DNA of 64,000 nt from Virgisporangium aurantiacum (GTDB lineage: Bacteria; Actinomycetota; Actinomycetes; Mycobacteriales; Micromonosporaceae): the NCBI RefSeq assembly GCF_016863635.1, contig NZ_BOPG01000019.1:88036-152035 (forward strand). The letters are read 5' to 3'. This document shows positions 47,269 to 55,315 of the stretch, one piece after another (positions within the stretch are counted from its first letter, which is position 1; each line of letters opens with the position of its first letter). The translations under genes were made by a program, and so were the position numbers. A model generated the notes under the pieces. The model had not been told where the DNA came from, searched no databases, and saw only the letters and a program-made list of their open reading frames with translations.

Positions 47269-47304
47269 CGCCGTTCACCGCCACGGGGGAGACGGTGAAC
47301 GGCG
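47269..47304. promoter_or_regulatory. 12-bp hairpin in the leader of DUF1269 copy 3
   Basis: Perfect arms CGCCGTTCACCG and CGGTGAACGGCG enclose a 12-nt loop. It lies between the start codon at 47202 and palindrome site 13, so a transcript starting near that site would carry it in its 5' leader. It could be an RNA control element or a protein site. Confidence 0.5.
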
Positions 47305-47340
47305 CCCGCCCAGTGAGCCACGGCCCCGACACCGCCCACC

Positions 47341-47357
47341 TCACTCCGGGGGAATGA
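47341..47357. promoter_or_regulatory. TCAYCC-N5-GGRTGA palindrome, site 13
   Basis: TCACTC-CGGGG-GAATGA has one deviation in each half, and those deviations are not complementary. It lies 138 bp before DUF1269 copy 3. Confidence 0.4.
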
Positions 47358-47402
47358 CCCTGACCGCGTCCCGGGAGGTGGGTGTCGAGCCCAGCCCGGG
47401 GG

Positions 47403-47419
47403 TCATCCACCCCGGATGA
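47403..47419. promoter_or_regulatory. TCAYCC-N5-GGRTGA palindrome, site 14 (perfect)
   Basis: TCATCC-ACCCC-GGATGA has perfectly complementary arms identical to site 5. It lies 60 bp before the four-gene membrane operon starting at 47480. Confidence 0.7.
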
Positions 47420-47479
47420 GGCACCGGCACCGCGCCTCACGGAGGGTCGGCAGGACGCCGTACGGAGGAGGACCGCATC

Positions 47480-47962
47480 ATGTACGAACCCCAAGCGGCA
47501 CCACAGCGCCCGTCGGTGAACGCGGGTCGGCTGTGGTCCGGTGGCCTGGCCACTGCCCTCGTCGCGGGGCTGATCTCCGTCGTCGGCATCCTCCTCACCC
47601 GGGGCCTGTTCGACGTGCCCATCCTCGCGCCGAAGGGTGAGGGCGTCTGGGGCAGCGCCAACACGTTCTGGTACGCGTTCGGCGCGGCCTGCGCGGCCCT
47701 CGTCGCGACGGGACTCATGCACGTGCTGCTGCTCACCACGCCGCGGCCGATGCTGTTCTTCGCCTGGGCGATCGGCCTGGCGACGCTCGCCGGCATGCTG
47801 GCGCCGTTCATGGTCGAGGCCGAGACCGCGTCGCGCGTGTGCACGTCCATCCTCAACCTGGTCATCGGAGCAGCGATCGGTTCCCTGGTGGCCGGTACCG
47901 CACGGGCCGCCATCCAACCGCCGACGCCGCGGGTGCGGCCCGTTCCCCGCGCGTACCCGTGA
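47480..47962 (+). CDS. Four-helix membrane protein (DUF6069-like)
   Basis: This 160-residue protein has four membrane helices (ALVAGLISVVGILLTRGLF, FWYAFGAACAALVATGLMHVLLL, MLFFAWAIGLATLAGMLAPF and LNLVIGAAIGSLVAG) and a Pro/Arg tail. It resembles the DUF6069 type of actinobacterial membrane protein, function unknown. The ATG at 47480 follows GGAGGA. It overlaps the next gene by 4 bp. Confidence 0.75.
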   Translation: MYEPQAAPQRPSVNAGRLWSGGLATALVAGLISVVGILLTRGLFDVPILAPKGEGVWGSANTFWYAFGAACAALVATGLMHVLLLTTPRPMLFFAWAIGLATLAGMLAPFMVEAETASRVCTSILNLVIGAAIGSLVAGTARAAIQPPTPRVRPVPRAYP

Positions 47963-48375
47963 TGACGCCCCCGACCACCAGCCGCCCTGCCCCACGCCTG
48001 ACGCCCTGGGTCGGCTGGATCGTGTTCGCGGGTCTCGTCATGATCGCCGGTGGCGTGCTGAACATGATCCAGGGCCTCGTGGCGCTGCTCGACGAGGACT
48101 ACTACGCCGCGCAGTCCGACCTGATGGTCGACGTGAGTTACCAGGTCTGGGGCTGGACGCTGCTGCTGTTCGGCGCGTTCGTCGCCGCCGCGGGTTATGA
48201 ACTGCTGAGCGGACGGATGTGGGCCCGCTGGGTCGCCGTCGTCCTGCTGGCGTTCGACGCCCTGCTCAACTTCGCGTTCGCGGCCAGTTACCCGTTCTGG
48301 AGCGTCATCGCCATCAGTCTCGACGTCATCGTCATCTACGCGCTCGTCGTGCACGGACGCGAGGTGTCGCGATGA
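47959..48375 (+). CDS. Four-helix membrane protein (DUF7144-like)
   Basis: This 138-residue protein has four helices (WIVFAGLVMIAGGVLNMIQGL, VWGWTLLLFGAFVAAAGYEL, WVAVVLLAFDALLNFAFA and VIAISLDVIVIYALVVHG). The architecture matches a common actinobacterial family of unknown function. The start is GTG at 47959, overlapping the previous stop as GTGA, or the adjacent ATG at 47962. The stop overlaps the next ATG. Confidence 0.75.
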   Translation: MMTPPTTSRPAPRLTPWVGWIVFAGLVMIAGGVLNMIQGLVALLDEDYYAAQSDLMVDVSYQVWGWTLLLFGAFVAAAGYELLSGRMWARWVAVVLLAFDALLNFAFAASYPFWSVIAISLDVIVIYALVVHGREVSR

Positions 48376-49799
48376 CCTCCCCGGCCACCGACGTCGACTC
48401 CGACGGCACCGCCGACGAGGAACTGGACCGGTTACGCCTGGAGGTGTCCGCGTTACGGGCCAAGCTGGACACCCGCCAACGCCGCGCCGCGGTCGTTCCC
48501 GCGATCCGCCGGGTGACCGCCGCCGTGCTGGTCGCGATCGGCGCGTTCGCGCTGGTGCTCAGCACCGTCGGGGTGTGGGCGGCGAGGACCGCGTTCGACA
48601 CCGACCGGTGGGTGGCGACGGTGGCCCCGTTGCCGCGCGATCCGCAGGTGTCCGCGGCCATGTCCGAGTACGCGACGACCGAACTGTTCCGCGTGCTCGA
48701 CGTCGAGAACCGGTTACGCGAGGTGCTGCCCGACCGGGCCGCGTTCGTCGCCGGACCGTTGACCGGCCAGATCCGCGAGGTGGTCCGCAAGACGGTCAAC
48801 GACGTGCTGGTCAGCGACCGGTTCCAGCGGATCTGGGTGGAGGCCAACCGGCGGGTGCACACCCGCGCGCTCGCCATCCTGAACGACACCGACGGGCTCG
48901 TGATCGTGCGCGACGACCGCATCGAGATCGACCTGCTGCCCCTGATCAACCAGGTGCTCCGCGAGCTGAGCTCGAACCTGCCCACGCTGTTCGGCAAACA
49001 GATCTCCCTGCCCGACCTCGGCACCAGCGAGATACCGGACAACCTGCGGACCCGGGTGGAGGACGCCGTCGGCGTGTCCCTGCCGCAGAACTTCGCCCGG
49101 TTCACCGTCTACGACTCGGGCAAGCTCGCCGCTGTGCAGGACGCCGTCGCCACCGCCCGGCGCGACCTCATCCTGTTCGTGGTCGCCACGATCGCGTTGC
49201 TGCTGCTGGCCCTGCTCGTGTCGCCGGGTCGCCGCCGCACGCTGCTCCAGTTCGGGCTGTGGCTCGTGGTGGCGGCCGTCGCGGTGACGGCGGTGCTCCG
49301 CCGCGTCCGCGGCGAACTGCTGCTGGAGGTGCCGGACGGCACCTACCGGAACGGCGTCGACGCGACGCTCACGACCGTCTTCGCGGGCCTGCGGACCCGG
49401 GGCACCCAGCTGATCTGGATCGGCGCCGTTCTTGCGGTGCTGATGTACCTGATCGGCCCCGGCCGCGCACCGGTGTGGCTGCGCGGACGGATCGCCGCGG
49501 CCACGCGGGCAACCGGTCGCGGACTCGGTCGCGGCTCCCGGGTCGCGGCCGCCCGTGGACCGGGATGGATCGCCCGGCACCTCGACGCGGTCCGCATCGG
49601 CGGTGTCGTGGTCGCCGCGCTGTTCGCGCTGATCCTGTCGTCCTGGATGTCGTTGCTGGTGATCATCGTCGTCGCGGCGGCCTTCGAGGTGCTGGTCACG
49701 GTGGTGGCCCGGCGGGCCGGGCCCGCACAGCCGGCACTGCCGGCGGCACCGCCCCCGGCGCCGCCGCCGTCGACGCCGCAGCCCTCCGCGGCGGGATGA
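48372..49799 (+). CDS. Conserved membrane protein with large extracytoplasmic domain
   Basis: This 475-residue protein has a short N-terminal coiled coil (ELDRLRLEVSALRAKLD), a membrane helix at about residues 50-75 and an extracytoplasmic region of ~190 residues. Four further helices and a Pro-rich tail follow. The outer domain includes RVEDAVGVSLPQNFARFTVY. I do not recognise a named family. It overlaps both neighbours by ATGA, so the four genes form one translational unit. Confidence 0.75.
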   Translation: MTSPATDVDSDGTADEELDRLRLEVSALRAKLDTRQRRAAVVPAIRRVTAAVLVAIGAFALVLSTVGVWAARTAFDTDRWVATVAPLPRDPQVSAAMSEYATTELFRVLDVENRLREVLPDRAAFVAGPLTGQIREVVRKTVNDVLVSDRFQRIWVEANRRVHTRALAILNDTDGLVIVRDDRIEIDLLPLINQVLRELSSNLPTLFGKQISLPDLGTSEIPDNLRTRVEDAVGVSLPQNFARFTVYDSGKLAAVQDAVATARRDLILFVVATIALLLLALLVSPGRRRTLLQFGLWLVVAAVAVTAVLRRVRGELLLEVPDGTYRNGVDATLTTVFAGLRTRGTQLIWIGAVLAVLMYLIGPGRAPVWLRGRIAAATRATGRGLGRGSRVAAARGPGWIARHLDAVRIGGVVVAALFALILSSWMSLLVIIVVAAAFEVLVTVVARRAGPAQPALPAAPPPAPPPSTPQPSAAG

Positions 49800-50314
49800 C
49801 CGTGGGGTGGTCGCCACGCCGCACCGGTCGGCGACACTTCATGCCCACCGGCGCGTCGGAGGAGGAGACCGCGGGGGGCATCTACGGGGTCATCGTGAGT
49901 GCCGCCGTCATGGCGGCGTCGCACGCCACCACGGCCATCGCGGTCGACCTCGCCGTGCTCGCCACGCTGATCGTCTACTGGTCGGCGGAACGGTTCGCCC
50001 GGCTCGTCGCCGAACGGATCCACCAGGGTCACCGCCCGGACGTGCGGAGCGTCGTCGCCCACCTCACCTCCGGCTGGGAGATCGTCACCGCCTCGTTCAT
50101 CCCGCTGGTGGTCCTCATCCTGGCGCGCCTTCTCGGCTTCGCGATCGACACGGCGGTCCTCATCGCGTTGGCGAGCAGCACGCTCCTGCTCTGCCTGGCG
50201 GGCTGGGAGATGGGACGGAACGGGCAGCTCAGCACCGGCGAGCGCATCGGGGTGACGGCGGTCGCCGGAATGTTCGGGATCGTGCTGATCGGACTGAAGG
50301 CCCTCCTGCACTGA
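49796..50314 (+). CDS. Membrane protein of unknown function
   Basis: This 172-residue protein starts after a 4-bp overlap with the preceding stop. About five hydrophobic segments are visible, including AAVMAASHATTAIAVDLAVLATLIVYW, FIPLVVLILARLLGFAIDTAVLIALASSTLLLCL and VAGMFGIVLIGLKALL. It is the last gene of the 47480 operon and converges with the LAL regulator across 9 bp. Confidence 0.7.
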   Translation: MTVGWSPRRTGRRHFMPTGASEEETAGGIYGVIVSAAVMAASHATTAIAVDLAVLATLIVYWSAERFARLVAERIHQGHRPDVRSVVAHLTSGWEIVTASFIPLVVLILARLLGFAIDTAVLIALASSTLLLCLAGWEMGRNGQLSTGERIGVTAVAGMFGIVLIGLKALLH

Positions 50315-50323
50315 GGTCGCCGG

Positions 50324-53032
50324 TCAGATCAGGCCGCGCTCGCGGGCCCACACGACCGCCTCCCGGCGCCGCGTGACGTCGAACTTCCGGTAGATCGAGC
50401 GGAGATGTGCCTTGACCGTGTTCACCGACACGTGCAGGTCGTCGGCGATCTCCGCGGCGGTGAGCACCGTCGGCAGGTACCGCAGCACCTCCAGTTCGCG
50501 TTCGCTGAGGTCGGTGTCCGGGGACGCGGCCGGGGCCGCCCTCGTGACGGTGGTCTCGGCGAGCAGGTCGGCGACGAAGTTCGCGTTGTCCCGCACCAGC
50601 CAGCGCTGCCGTTCCAGCAGCGTGGCCACCCGCCGGTCGCCGAGGCTGACGAACGGCCGGCGGATGCCCTCCCGTTGCGCGATCCGCACCGCGCTCGCCA
50701 GCGCGTCGACCGAGCGGTTGCCGTGCCCCTGCGCGTCGGCCACCAGCGCCGTCACCGTCCACGCCCACACCGCCACCAGCTTGCCGGGCGACGCCGAGCG
50801 GGCCCGGCCGGCGAGCGCCTCGGCCAGGTCGAGGTTGCCCAGGGCCAGCTCGGCCCGGGCCAGGCACACGGTCTCGGCCGGCAGGAGGCTGTCGGTGTGC
50901 CGGCGGTAGCGCGCCACCACCGTCTCGGCGTGACCGGACGCCAGGTCGACCTCGGACTCGGTGAGCCGGTGCCACCGGTCGAGGGCGGGCGCCACCATCA
51001 ACGGGTCCGCGTCCCGCCGGGCCTGCCGGAGCGCCACGCGGGCCGCCTCCAGGTCGGCCGCCGCGAGGAACAGCCGCGCCTCGACGATCGACGCGACGAG
51101 AACCTGGGCCGCCTCCGGGTCGGCGCGGTGCGTGTCGACGGCCTGCCGGAATTCGCGGTCGGCCTCGGCGACGTTGTTGTGCTCCAGTTCGACCAGCGCC
51201 AGGGCGAGCTGGCCGGCCACCGACTGCAGGGACTTCCGCACGCCGCGCCGCTCGGCGAGCTCGACCGCGAGGGTCGCGTGTTCGTACGCCTCGCGCAGCG
51301 ATCCGCGGAGCACCGCGAGCAGCGCCAGGTGCCCGATCGCGTTGATCTCGACGAGGATCAGGCCGGCCGCCCGGGCCGCGGTGACGCCGGCCCACAGGTA
51401 GCGGTCGGCCCGGCTGATCTGCCCGGTCCACAGCAGGCCCACGCCCTTGTTGTTCAACGCGATCGCCCGGTACTGGAACAACGCCGGCAGGTCCGCGAAC
51501 CGGGTGGCGGACAGCCGCCCGAGGACGTCGGTCGTCGCCGCCACCAGACCGGGCATGTCGCCGCGGACCCGGCTCACCACCGCCGCCTCGATGGTCAGCA
51601 GAGCGATGTCCAACGCGAGCCCCTCGCGGCCGACGGGCTCGGCGCGCAGCTTCCGGGCCGCCGTGATCCGGGCCGCCACGGTGGCGTAGTCGCCGGCGTT
51701 GAACAGCAGCAACGCGTCGGACAGGAGCAGTTCCGGGGTGGTCGACAGCTCGCTGCCCGGGATCTGCTGCAGCACGTGCACGAACGCGGCCCGGTCGGCC
51801 GACACCATCAGCGGAACCCAGCAGACCGCCTGCTGGGCGAGGTACACCCAGTCGCGAGCGGCGGCCGCGTGCCGCAGCGACTCGATCACCGTGTTCTGGT
51901 CGGCGTACCAGCGGGCGGCCGTCCGGTGCAGCTCCTGTACCAGGTCCGGTGACTCCACGGCCAGCTCGTTGCGCAGCACGTCGCGGAGCAGGGGGTGGTA
52001 CCGGAACCACCGCGGGTGCGAGCCGAGGCCGTGGACGAACGCGTTCGCGCGCTCCAGCATCTCCAGGATCCGTTGGCTGTACCGTTCCCCGGTCACCGCG
52101 GTGGCCAGGTCGGCCGACACCTCGTCGAGGACGCTCGTGCGTACGAGGAACTGCCGGACGTCCTCCGGCAGGTCGGCCAGCACCTCGCGGGTCAGGTAGT
52201 CGGTCACGCCGTGGTCGGTGGGGAACTCCTCGATCCGCCGGCCCTGGCGGAGGAACGCGGCGGCCAGCTGCAGACCGGCCGCCCATCCCTCGGTCTGGTG
52301 CAGGATGAACGACAGTTCGTCGGCGGTCAGCCGCACGTCGCGGCTGTGCAGCAGCGCCGCCGCCTCGTCGGACCGGAAGGTGAGGTCGGGGGTCCGGATC
52401 TCGGTGACCTCACCGGCGGCCCGCAGCAGGTGCAGCCGCACGGTGGGTTCGGTCCGGGTGAGCAGCACCAGCCGCAACCGGTCGGGCGGGTACCGCAGCA
52501 GTTCGTCCAGGTCGTCGAGCACCGCGCCCGGTTCGAGCTCGTCGAAGTCGTCCAGGACGAGAACGACGGGGGTGGCGAGCGCGTCGAGCTCGTCGAGGAT
52601 CTGGGTCAGGACCGCGTCGGTCACGCCACCGGCGGGTTCCAGCTCCGCCAGCAGGCCGCCGGAACCGGTGGCGCCCGACGCGCGGAGCGCCGCGACGACG
52701 TGCGTCCAGAACAGCGTGCGGTCGTTGTCCTCGGGCCGCAGCGTCAACCACGCCACGCGGTCGGTGCTGGTCGCGGCCCACGAGGCGACGAGCACGGTCT
52801 TCCCCCAGCCCGGACCGGCGCACACCAGCGTCACCGGCCGGTGCACGCCCGCGTCGACGTGGTCGGTCAACCGGCGTCGCAGCACGAGCCCGGAGGTCAA
52901 CCGGGGGCGCGAGTGGCGGGCGGCATGACCGCGTTGTGGCGTCACGGCAGATCCTGTCACGGGAAACTGACTGGCCAACGTCATCTGCCGACGGCCATTA
53001 CCGGCTTGTATCCAACCGTCCTGCCCCTTCAC
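50324..53032 (-). CDS. LAL-family (MalT-like) LuxR regulator, copy 1
   Basis: This ~902-residue STAND-type regulator has Walker A CAGPGWGKTVLV, Walker B VVLVLDDFDEL, the sensor HQTEGWAAGLQLAAAFLR, a long TPR-like helical region and a C-terminal LuxR helix-turn-helix (LSERELEVLRYLPTVLTAAEIADDLHVSVNTVKAHLRS, written here in outline). Such proteins bind ATP and an inducer before activating promoters. The start is uncertain: GTG at 53032 has a G-rich ribosome site; ATG at 52984 is possible. It is a good candidate for binding the window's palindrome. Confidence 0.85.
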   Translation of the reverse strand: MKGQDGWIQAGNGRRQMTLASQFPVTGSAVTPQRGHAARHSRPRLTSGLVLRRRLTDHVDAGVHRPVTLVCAGPGWGKTVLVASWAATSTDRVAWLTLRPEDNDRTLFWTHVVAALRASGATGSGGLLAELEPAGGVTDAVLTQILDELDALATPVVLVLDDFDELEPGAVLDDLDELLRYPPDRLRLVLLTRTEPTVRLHLLRAAGEVTEIRTPDLTFRSDEAAALLHSRDVRLTADELSFILHQTEGWAAGLQLAAAFLRQGRRIEEFPTDHGVTDYLTREVLADLPEDVRQFLVRTSVLDEVSADLATAVTGERYSQRILEMLERANAFVHGLGSHPRWFRYHPLLRDVLRNELAVESPDLVQELHRTAARWYADQNTVIESLRHAAAARDWVYLAQQAVCWVPLMVSADRAAFVHVLQQIPGSELSTTPELLLSDALLLFNAGDYATVAARITAARKLRAEPVGREGLALDIALLTIEAAVVSRVRGDMPGLVAATTDVLGRLSATRFADLPALFQYRAIALNNKGVGLLWTGQISRADRYLWAGVTAARAAGLILVEINAIGHLALLAVLRGSLREAYEHATLAVELAERRGVRKSLQSVAGQLALALVELEHNNVAEADREFRQAVDTHRADPEAAQVLVASIVEARLFLAAADLEAARVALRQARRDADPLMVAPALDRWHRLTESEVDLASGHAETVVARYRRHTDSLLPAETVCLARAELALGNLDLAEALAGRARSASPGKLVAVWAWTVTALVADAQGHGNRSVDALASAVRIAQREGIRRPFVSLGDRRVATLLERQRWLVRDNANFVADLLAETTVTRAAPAASPDTDLSERELEVLRYLPTVLTAAEIADDLHVSVNTVKAHLRSIYRKFDVTRRREAVVWARERGLI

Positions 53033-53368
53033 GTCGCCCCCCTGTCCCCTGCAACATGGGCCGGGGTCGGCATCGCATAGCGGTGCACCCGGTGTTTCGC
53101 GGCCACCGGGCCGAATCGCAACCGTCAATGCTCGGTCTGGCTCGTCCGCATTCTCCGTCCGTCATCTGAACATGCCCGTCGCGCATCGACCCCGGTCATG
53201 ACAAAGGATGGTCCCACCTCTGGGCCCGAACATCACCCCCTATGAGTGACCCCGGGCTGCCGGATTCGGAGCTTGCTGCAACAACCATCCAACGTGGACG
53301 AATCGCGGACCGCCGGAACGGCGCAACCTGGAACCACGAACCGGGGCGTGCGGAGGGGTGACGGCACC
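53033..53368. other. 336-bp intergenic region between LAL copy 1 and 53369
   Basis: No convincing gene is visible here. It holds the divergent promoters of the LAL regulator and of the small-protein cluster, and palindrome site 15 at 53233. Base composition is slightly less GC-rich than the genes, as expected for a promoter region. Confidence 0.6.
53233..53249. promoter_or_regulatory. TCAYCC-N5-GGRTGA palindrome, site 15
   Basis: TCACCC-CCTAT-GAGTGA has one deviation in the right half. It lies 119 bp before the gene at 53369 and 200 bp upstream of the LAL gene on the other strand. Confidence 0.4.
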
Positions 53369-53653
53369 ATGGACAGCAGATACGAGATCCGGATTCTGGG
53401 CTACCTCGGCCCGGTGCTGCGCGCCGCGGTCGACGGCATGCGGTATGAAGTCGTGCCGACCCAGACGACCATCCGCGCCAAGTTGTCCCCCGGTGACCTG
53501 CGCCGACTTCTGAAGCGGCTGGACGCGCGCGGCGTCACGCTGATCCATCTCGCCCGCACCGGTGAACGGCTCCGGCGGACACCGATTGATAGTCGTCGAT
53601 CTCCCTCATCCACGCAGGGGGATGTGGCGCAGACCGCTCCGGCGCGAGGCTGA
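53369..53653 (+). CDS. Small conserved protein, family shared with 61622-61927
   Basis: This 94-residue protein has an alternating beta/alpha pattern: YEIRILGYLGPVLRAAV, then LSPGDLRRLLKRLDARGVTLIHLAR. The same pattern (YxVxIxG, a T-x-L/I strand, LxxxLxxLxRLxxxGxxxI) appears in the protein at 61622-61927, so I regard them as paralogues of an unnamed small family. The C-terminal 28 residues are hydrophilic. GGAGGGG precedes the ATG. Confidence 0.65.
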   Translation: MDSRYEIRILGYLGPVLRAAVDGMRYEVVPTQTTIRAKLSPGDLRRLLKRLDARGVTLIHLARTGERLRRTPIDSRRSPSSTQGDVAQTAPARG

Positions 53654-53683
53654 CGGTCGTCCATCTCACGAAGGGCGGCGCAG

Positions 53684-54226
53684 ATGGCCATCGGACCGGT
53701 GCAGCTGATCGTCCTGGGGTTCCGCCGTCCCGACTTCCACGGCGAGATCGTCGCCGAACTGGAACGGCTACGGCAGTCCGACACGATCCGGGTGATCGAC
53801 GCGCTCGCGGTCTACAAGGACGCGGCCGGTGAGATCGAGGTCGAGCATCTGAGCACCCTGTCGTCCGAGGAGGCGGTGGAGCTCGGCAGCAAGGTGGGCG
53901 CGCTGATCGGGCTCGGCATCGCCGGCGAGGAGGGACTGGAGGCCGGCGCCGTGCTCGGTGCGCAGGCGGCCGCCAACGGGGTCGAGGTGTTCGGTGACGA
54001 GGACGCGTGGGACGTGCTGGCCGACATCCCGAACGACACCGCCGCCGCGCTGCTCCTGATCGAGCACCACTGGGCCGTGCCGCTGCGGGACGCCATCGCC
54101 CGCGCCGGCGGGTTCCGCCTCGGCGACGGCTTCATCAGCCCCGTCGACCTCGTGGCCATCGGACTGGTGACCAGGCAGGAGGCCGAGCAGCTCGACACCC
54201 TCCTCGAGGCCCGCACCACCGCCTGA
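53684..54226 (+). CDS. DUF1269/DUF6325-like protein
   Basis: This 180-residue protein begins PVQLIVLGFRRPDFHGEIVAELERL, a segment like the N-terminus of DUF1269 proteins. The central region is Gly/Ala-rich (GSKVGALIGLGIAGEEGLEAGAVLGAQAA) but less hydrophobic than the membrane hairpin of the three canonical copies. It may be a soluble or peripheral variant. AAGGGCGG precedes the ATG. It lies 30 bp after the small-protein gene and is followed by a tiny Arg-rich gene. Confidence 0.75.
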   Translation: MAIGPVQLIVLGFRRPDFHGEIVAELERLRQSDTIRVIDALAVYKDAAGEIEVEHLSTLSSEEAVELGSKVGALIGLGIAGEEGLEAGAVLGAQAAANGVEVFGDEDAWDVLADIPNDTAAALLLIEHHWAVPLRDAIARAGGFRLGDGFISPVDLVAIGLVTRQEAEQLDTLLEARTTA

Positions 54227-54252
54227 GAGACGGCGGGAGAAAGGAGACGACC

Positions 54253-54327
54253 ATGTTCAGATCACGCAGGTTGATCCGGCGCACGGGCCGGCGGGCCGTC
54301 CGGCGGATGGGCCGACGGGCACAGTGA
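54253..54327 (+). CDS. 24-residue arginine-rich peptide gene
   Basis: An excellent ribosome site (AGAAAGGAG) precedes an ATG that opens a 24-codon frame. About half the residues are Arg, in RR pairs spaced three to four apart. The peptide could bind RNA, DNA or acidic membranes. Its TGA is the first three bases of a six-copy 12-bp repeat. No homology can be judged at this length. Confidence 0.5.
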   Translation: MFRSRRLIRRTGRRAVRRMGRRAQ

Positions 54328-54396
54328 TTCCGGGACTGATTCCGGGACTGATTCCGGGACTGATTCCGGGACTGATTCCGGGACTGATTCCGGGAC
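54325..54396. repeat. Six perfect tandem copies of a 12-bp unit
   Basis: The unit TGATTCCGGGAC is repeated six times without error from the stop codon of the 24-residue ORF onward. Perfect identity implies recent expansion. The array lies between that ORF and the end of the metallophosphoesterase gene. Confidence 0.95.
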
Positions 54397-54415
54397 GCGG
54401 TAACGCGGCGACCGG

Positions 54416-55315
54416 TCAGGATCGACGGTCGAACCGCACGGTCCGGGTGGTCCGCCAGCCGCTGCCGGTCTGACGCCGCTCCCGGACCTCGACGGCGCAT
54501 CCGTCGATCACGATCAAACTCCAGGACCGGCCGGCGCCGTCGCGGGTGCGCAGGCTGGTCGCCGTTCCGGCGACGACCTCGATGACCCGGTGCGTCCGGC
54601 CGCCGTGGACCAGCTCCACCTCCCGGGCGACCGGAACGTGGGTGTGCCCCGCGAGCACGAGGTCTACCCGCGCCCCGGCCAGGGCGGCGGTCAGGCGACC
54701 CCGGCCGCCCAGCCGGGCCAGCCCGCCGACGAACGGCGGATGGTGCAACGCGACCAGGCGCACGGCGTCCGGTGGCACGGCGTCCGGTGGCACGGCGTCC
54801 GGTGGCACGGCGTCCGGTGGCACGGCGTCCGGTGGCACGGCGTCCGATCCCGCCGCGGCTCCCGGCGCGGCGCCGAAACTCGCGGTGATCGCGGCGGCCT
54901 GCCGGCGGGTCACCCGGCCGCTCTTCCATCGCCACCGCGGCATGGAGTTCAGCCCGAGCGCCTCCGTCCCGGCCGACCGGGCCGACGGCCACAGCACCGA
55001 CGGGTTCGGATCGACCCCCAGCGCCGCGGAGTACCGCCGGTACGGCTCGGTGAGCCGCGGAACCGGACCCAGCGGAACGTCGTGGTTGCCCGGCACCACC
55101 AGTTGCGGCTCCGGCAGCCGGGCGAGGAGCGCGACGGCCAGGCAGAACTCGTCGGCCCGGGCCCGCATCGTGATGTCGCCGGTGACCACCGTAAGCGTCG
55201 GCCGGGCCGCCGCGACGTCGGCCGGCAGCGTGTCGACCGCGACCGGGTCGTGGGCGCCGAGGTGCAGGTCGGAGACGTGCGCGATGACGATCGGCGGGAC
55301 GATCGGCACCGTCAC
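54416..55315 (-). CDS. Calcineurin-like metallophosphoesterase with expanded repeat
   Basis: This 299-residue dinuclear-metal phosphoesterase shows DLHLG, TGDIT, GNHD, LHHPP and GHTH in order. The substrate is unknown; cyclic nucleotides or lipid phosphates are possible. A stretch of VPPDA pentapeptides, encoded by a 15-bp tandem repeat, is inserted just before the LHHPP strand. The GTG start overlaps the lipid-kinase stop by 4 bp, so the two enzymes are made together. Confidence 0.88.
   Translation of the reverse strand: MTVPIVPPIVIAHVSDLHLGAHDPVAVDTLPADVAAARPTLTVVTGDITMRARADEFCLAVALLARLPEPQLVVPGNHDVPLGPVPRLTEPYRRYSAALGVDPNPSVLWPSARSAGTEALGLNSMPRWRWKSGRVTRRQAAAITASFGAAPGAAAGSDAVPPDAVPPDAVPPDAVPPDAVPPDAVRLVALHHPPFVGGLARLGGRGRLTAALAGARVDLVLAGHTHVPVAREVELVHGGRTHRVIEVVAGTATSLRTRDGAGRSWSLIVIDGCAVEVRERRQTGSGWRTTRTVRFDRRS
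54761..54846. repeat. 15-bp tandem repeat inside the metallophosphoesterase gene
   Basis: The unit CACGGCGTCCGGTGG occurs five times perfectly, with a sixth partial copy. It is a multiple of three, so changes in copy number keep the reading frame and only lengthen the VPPDA loop. Confidence 0.95.

Noticed and set aside
54325..54846. Short regular repeats considered as a CRISPR array
   Set aside because: Units of 12 and 15 bp are directly tandem without unique spacers, and no cas gene is present.
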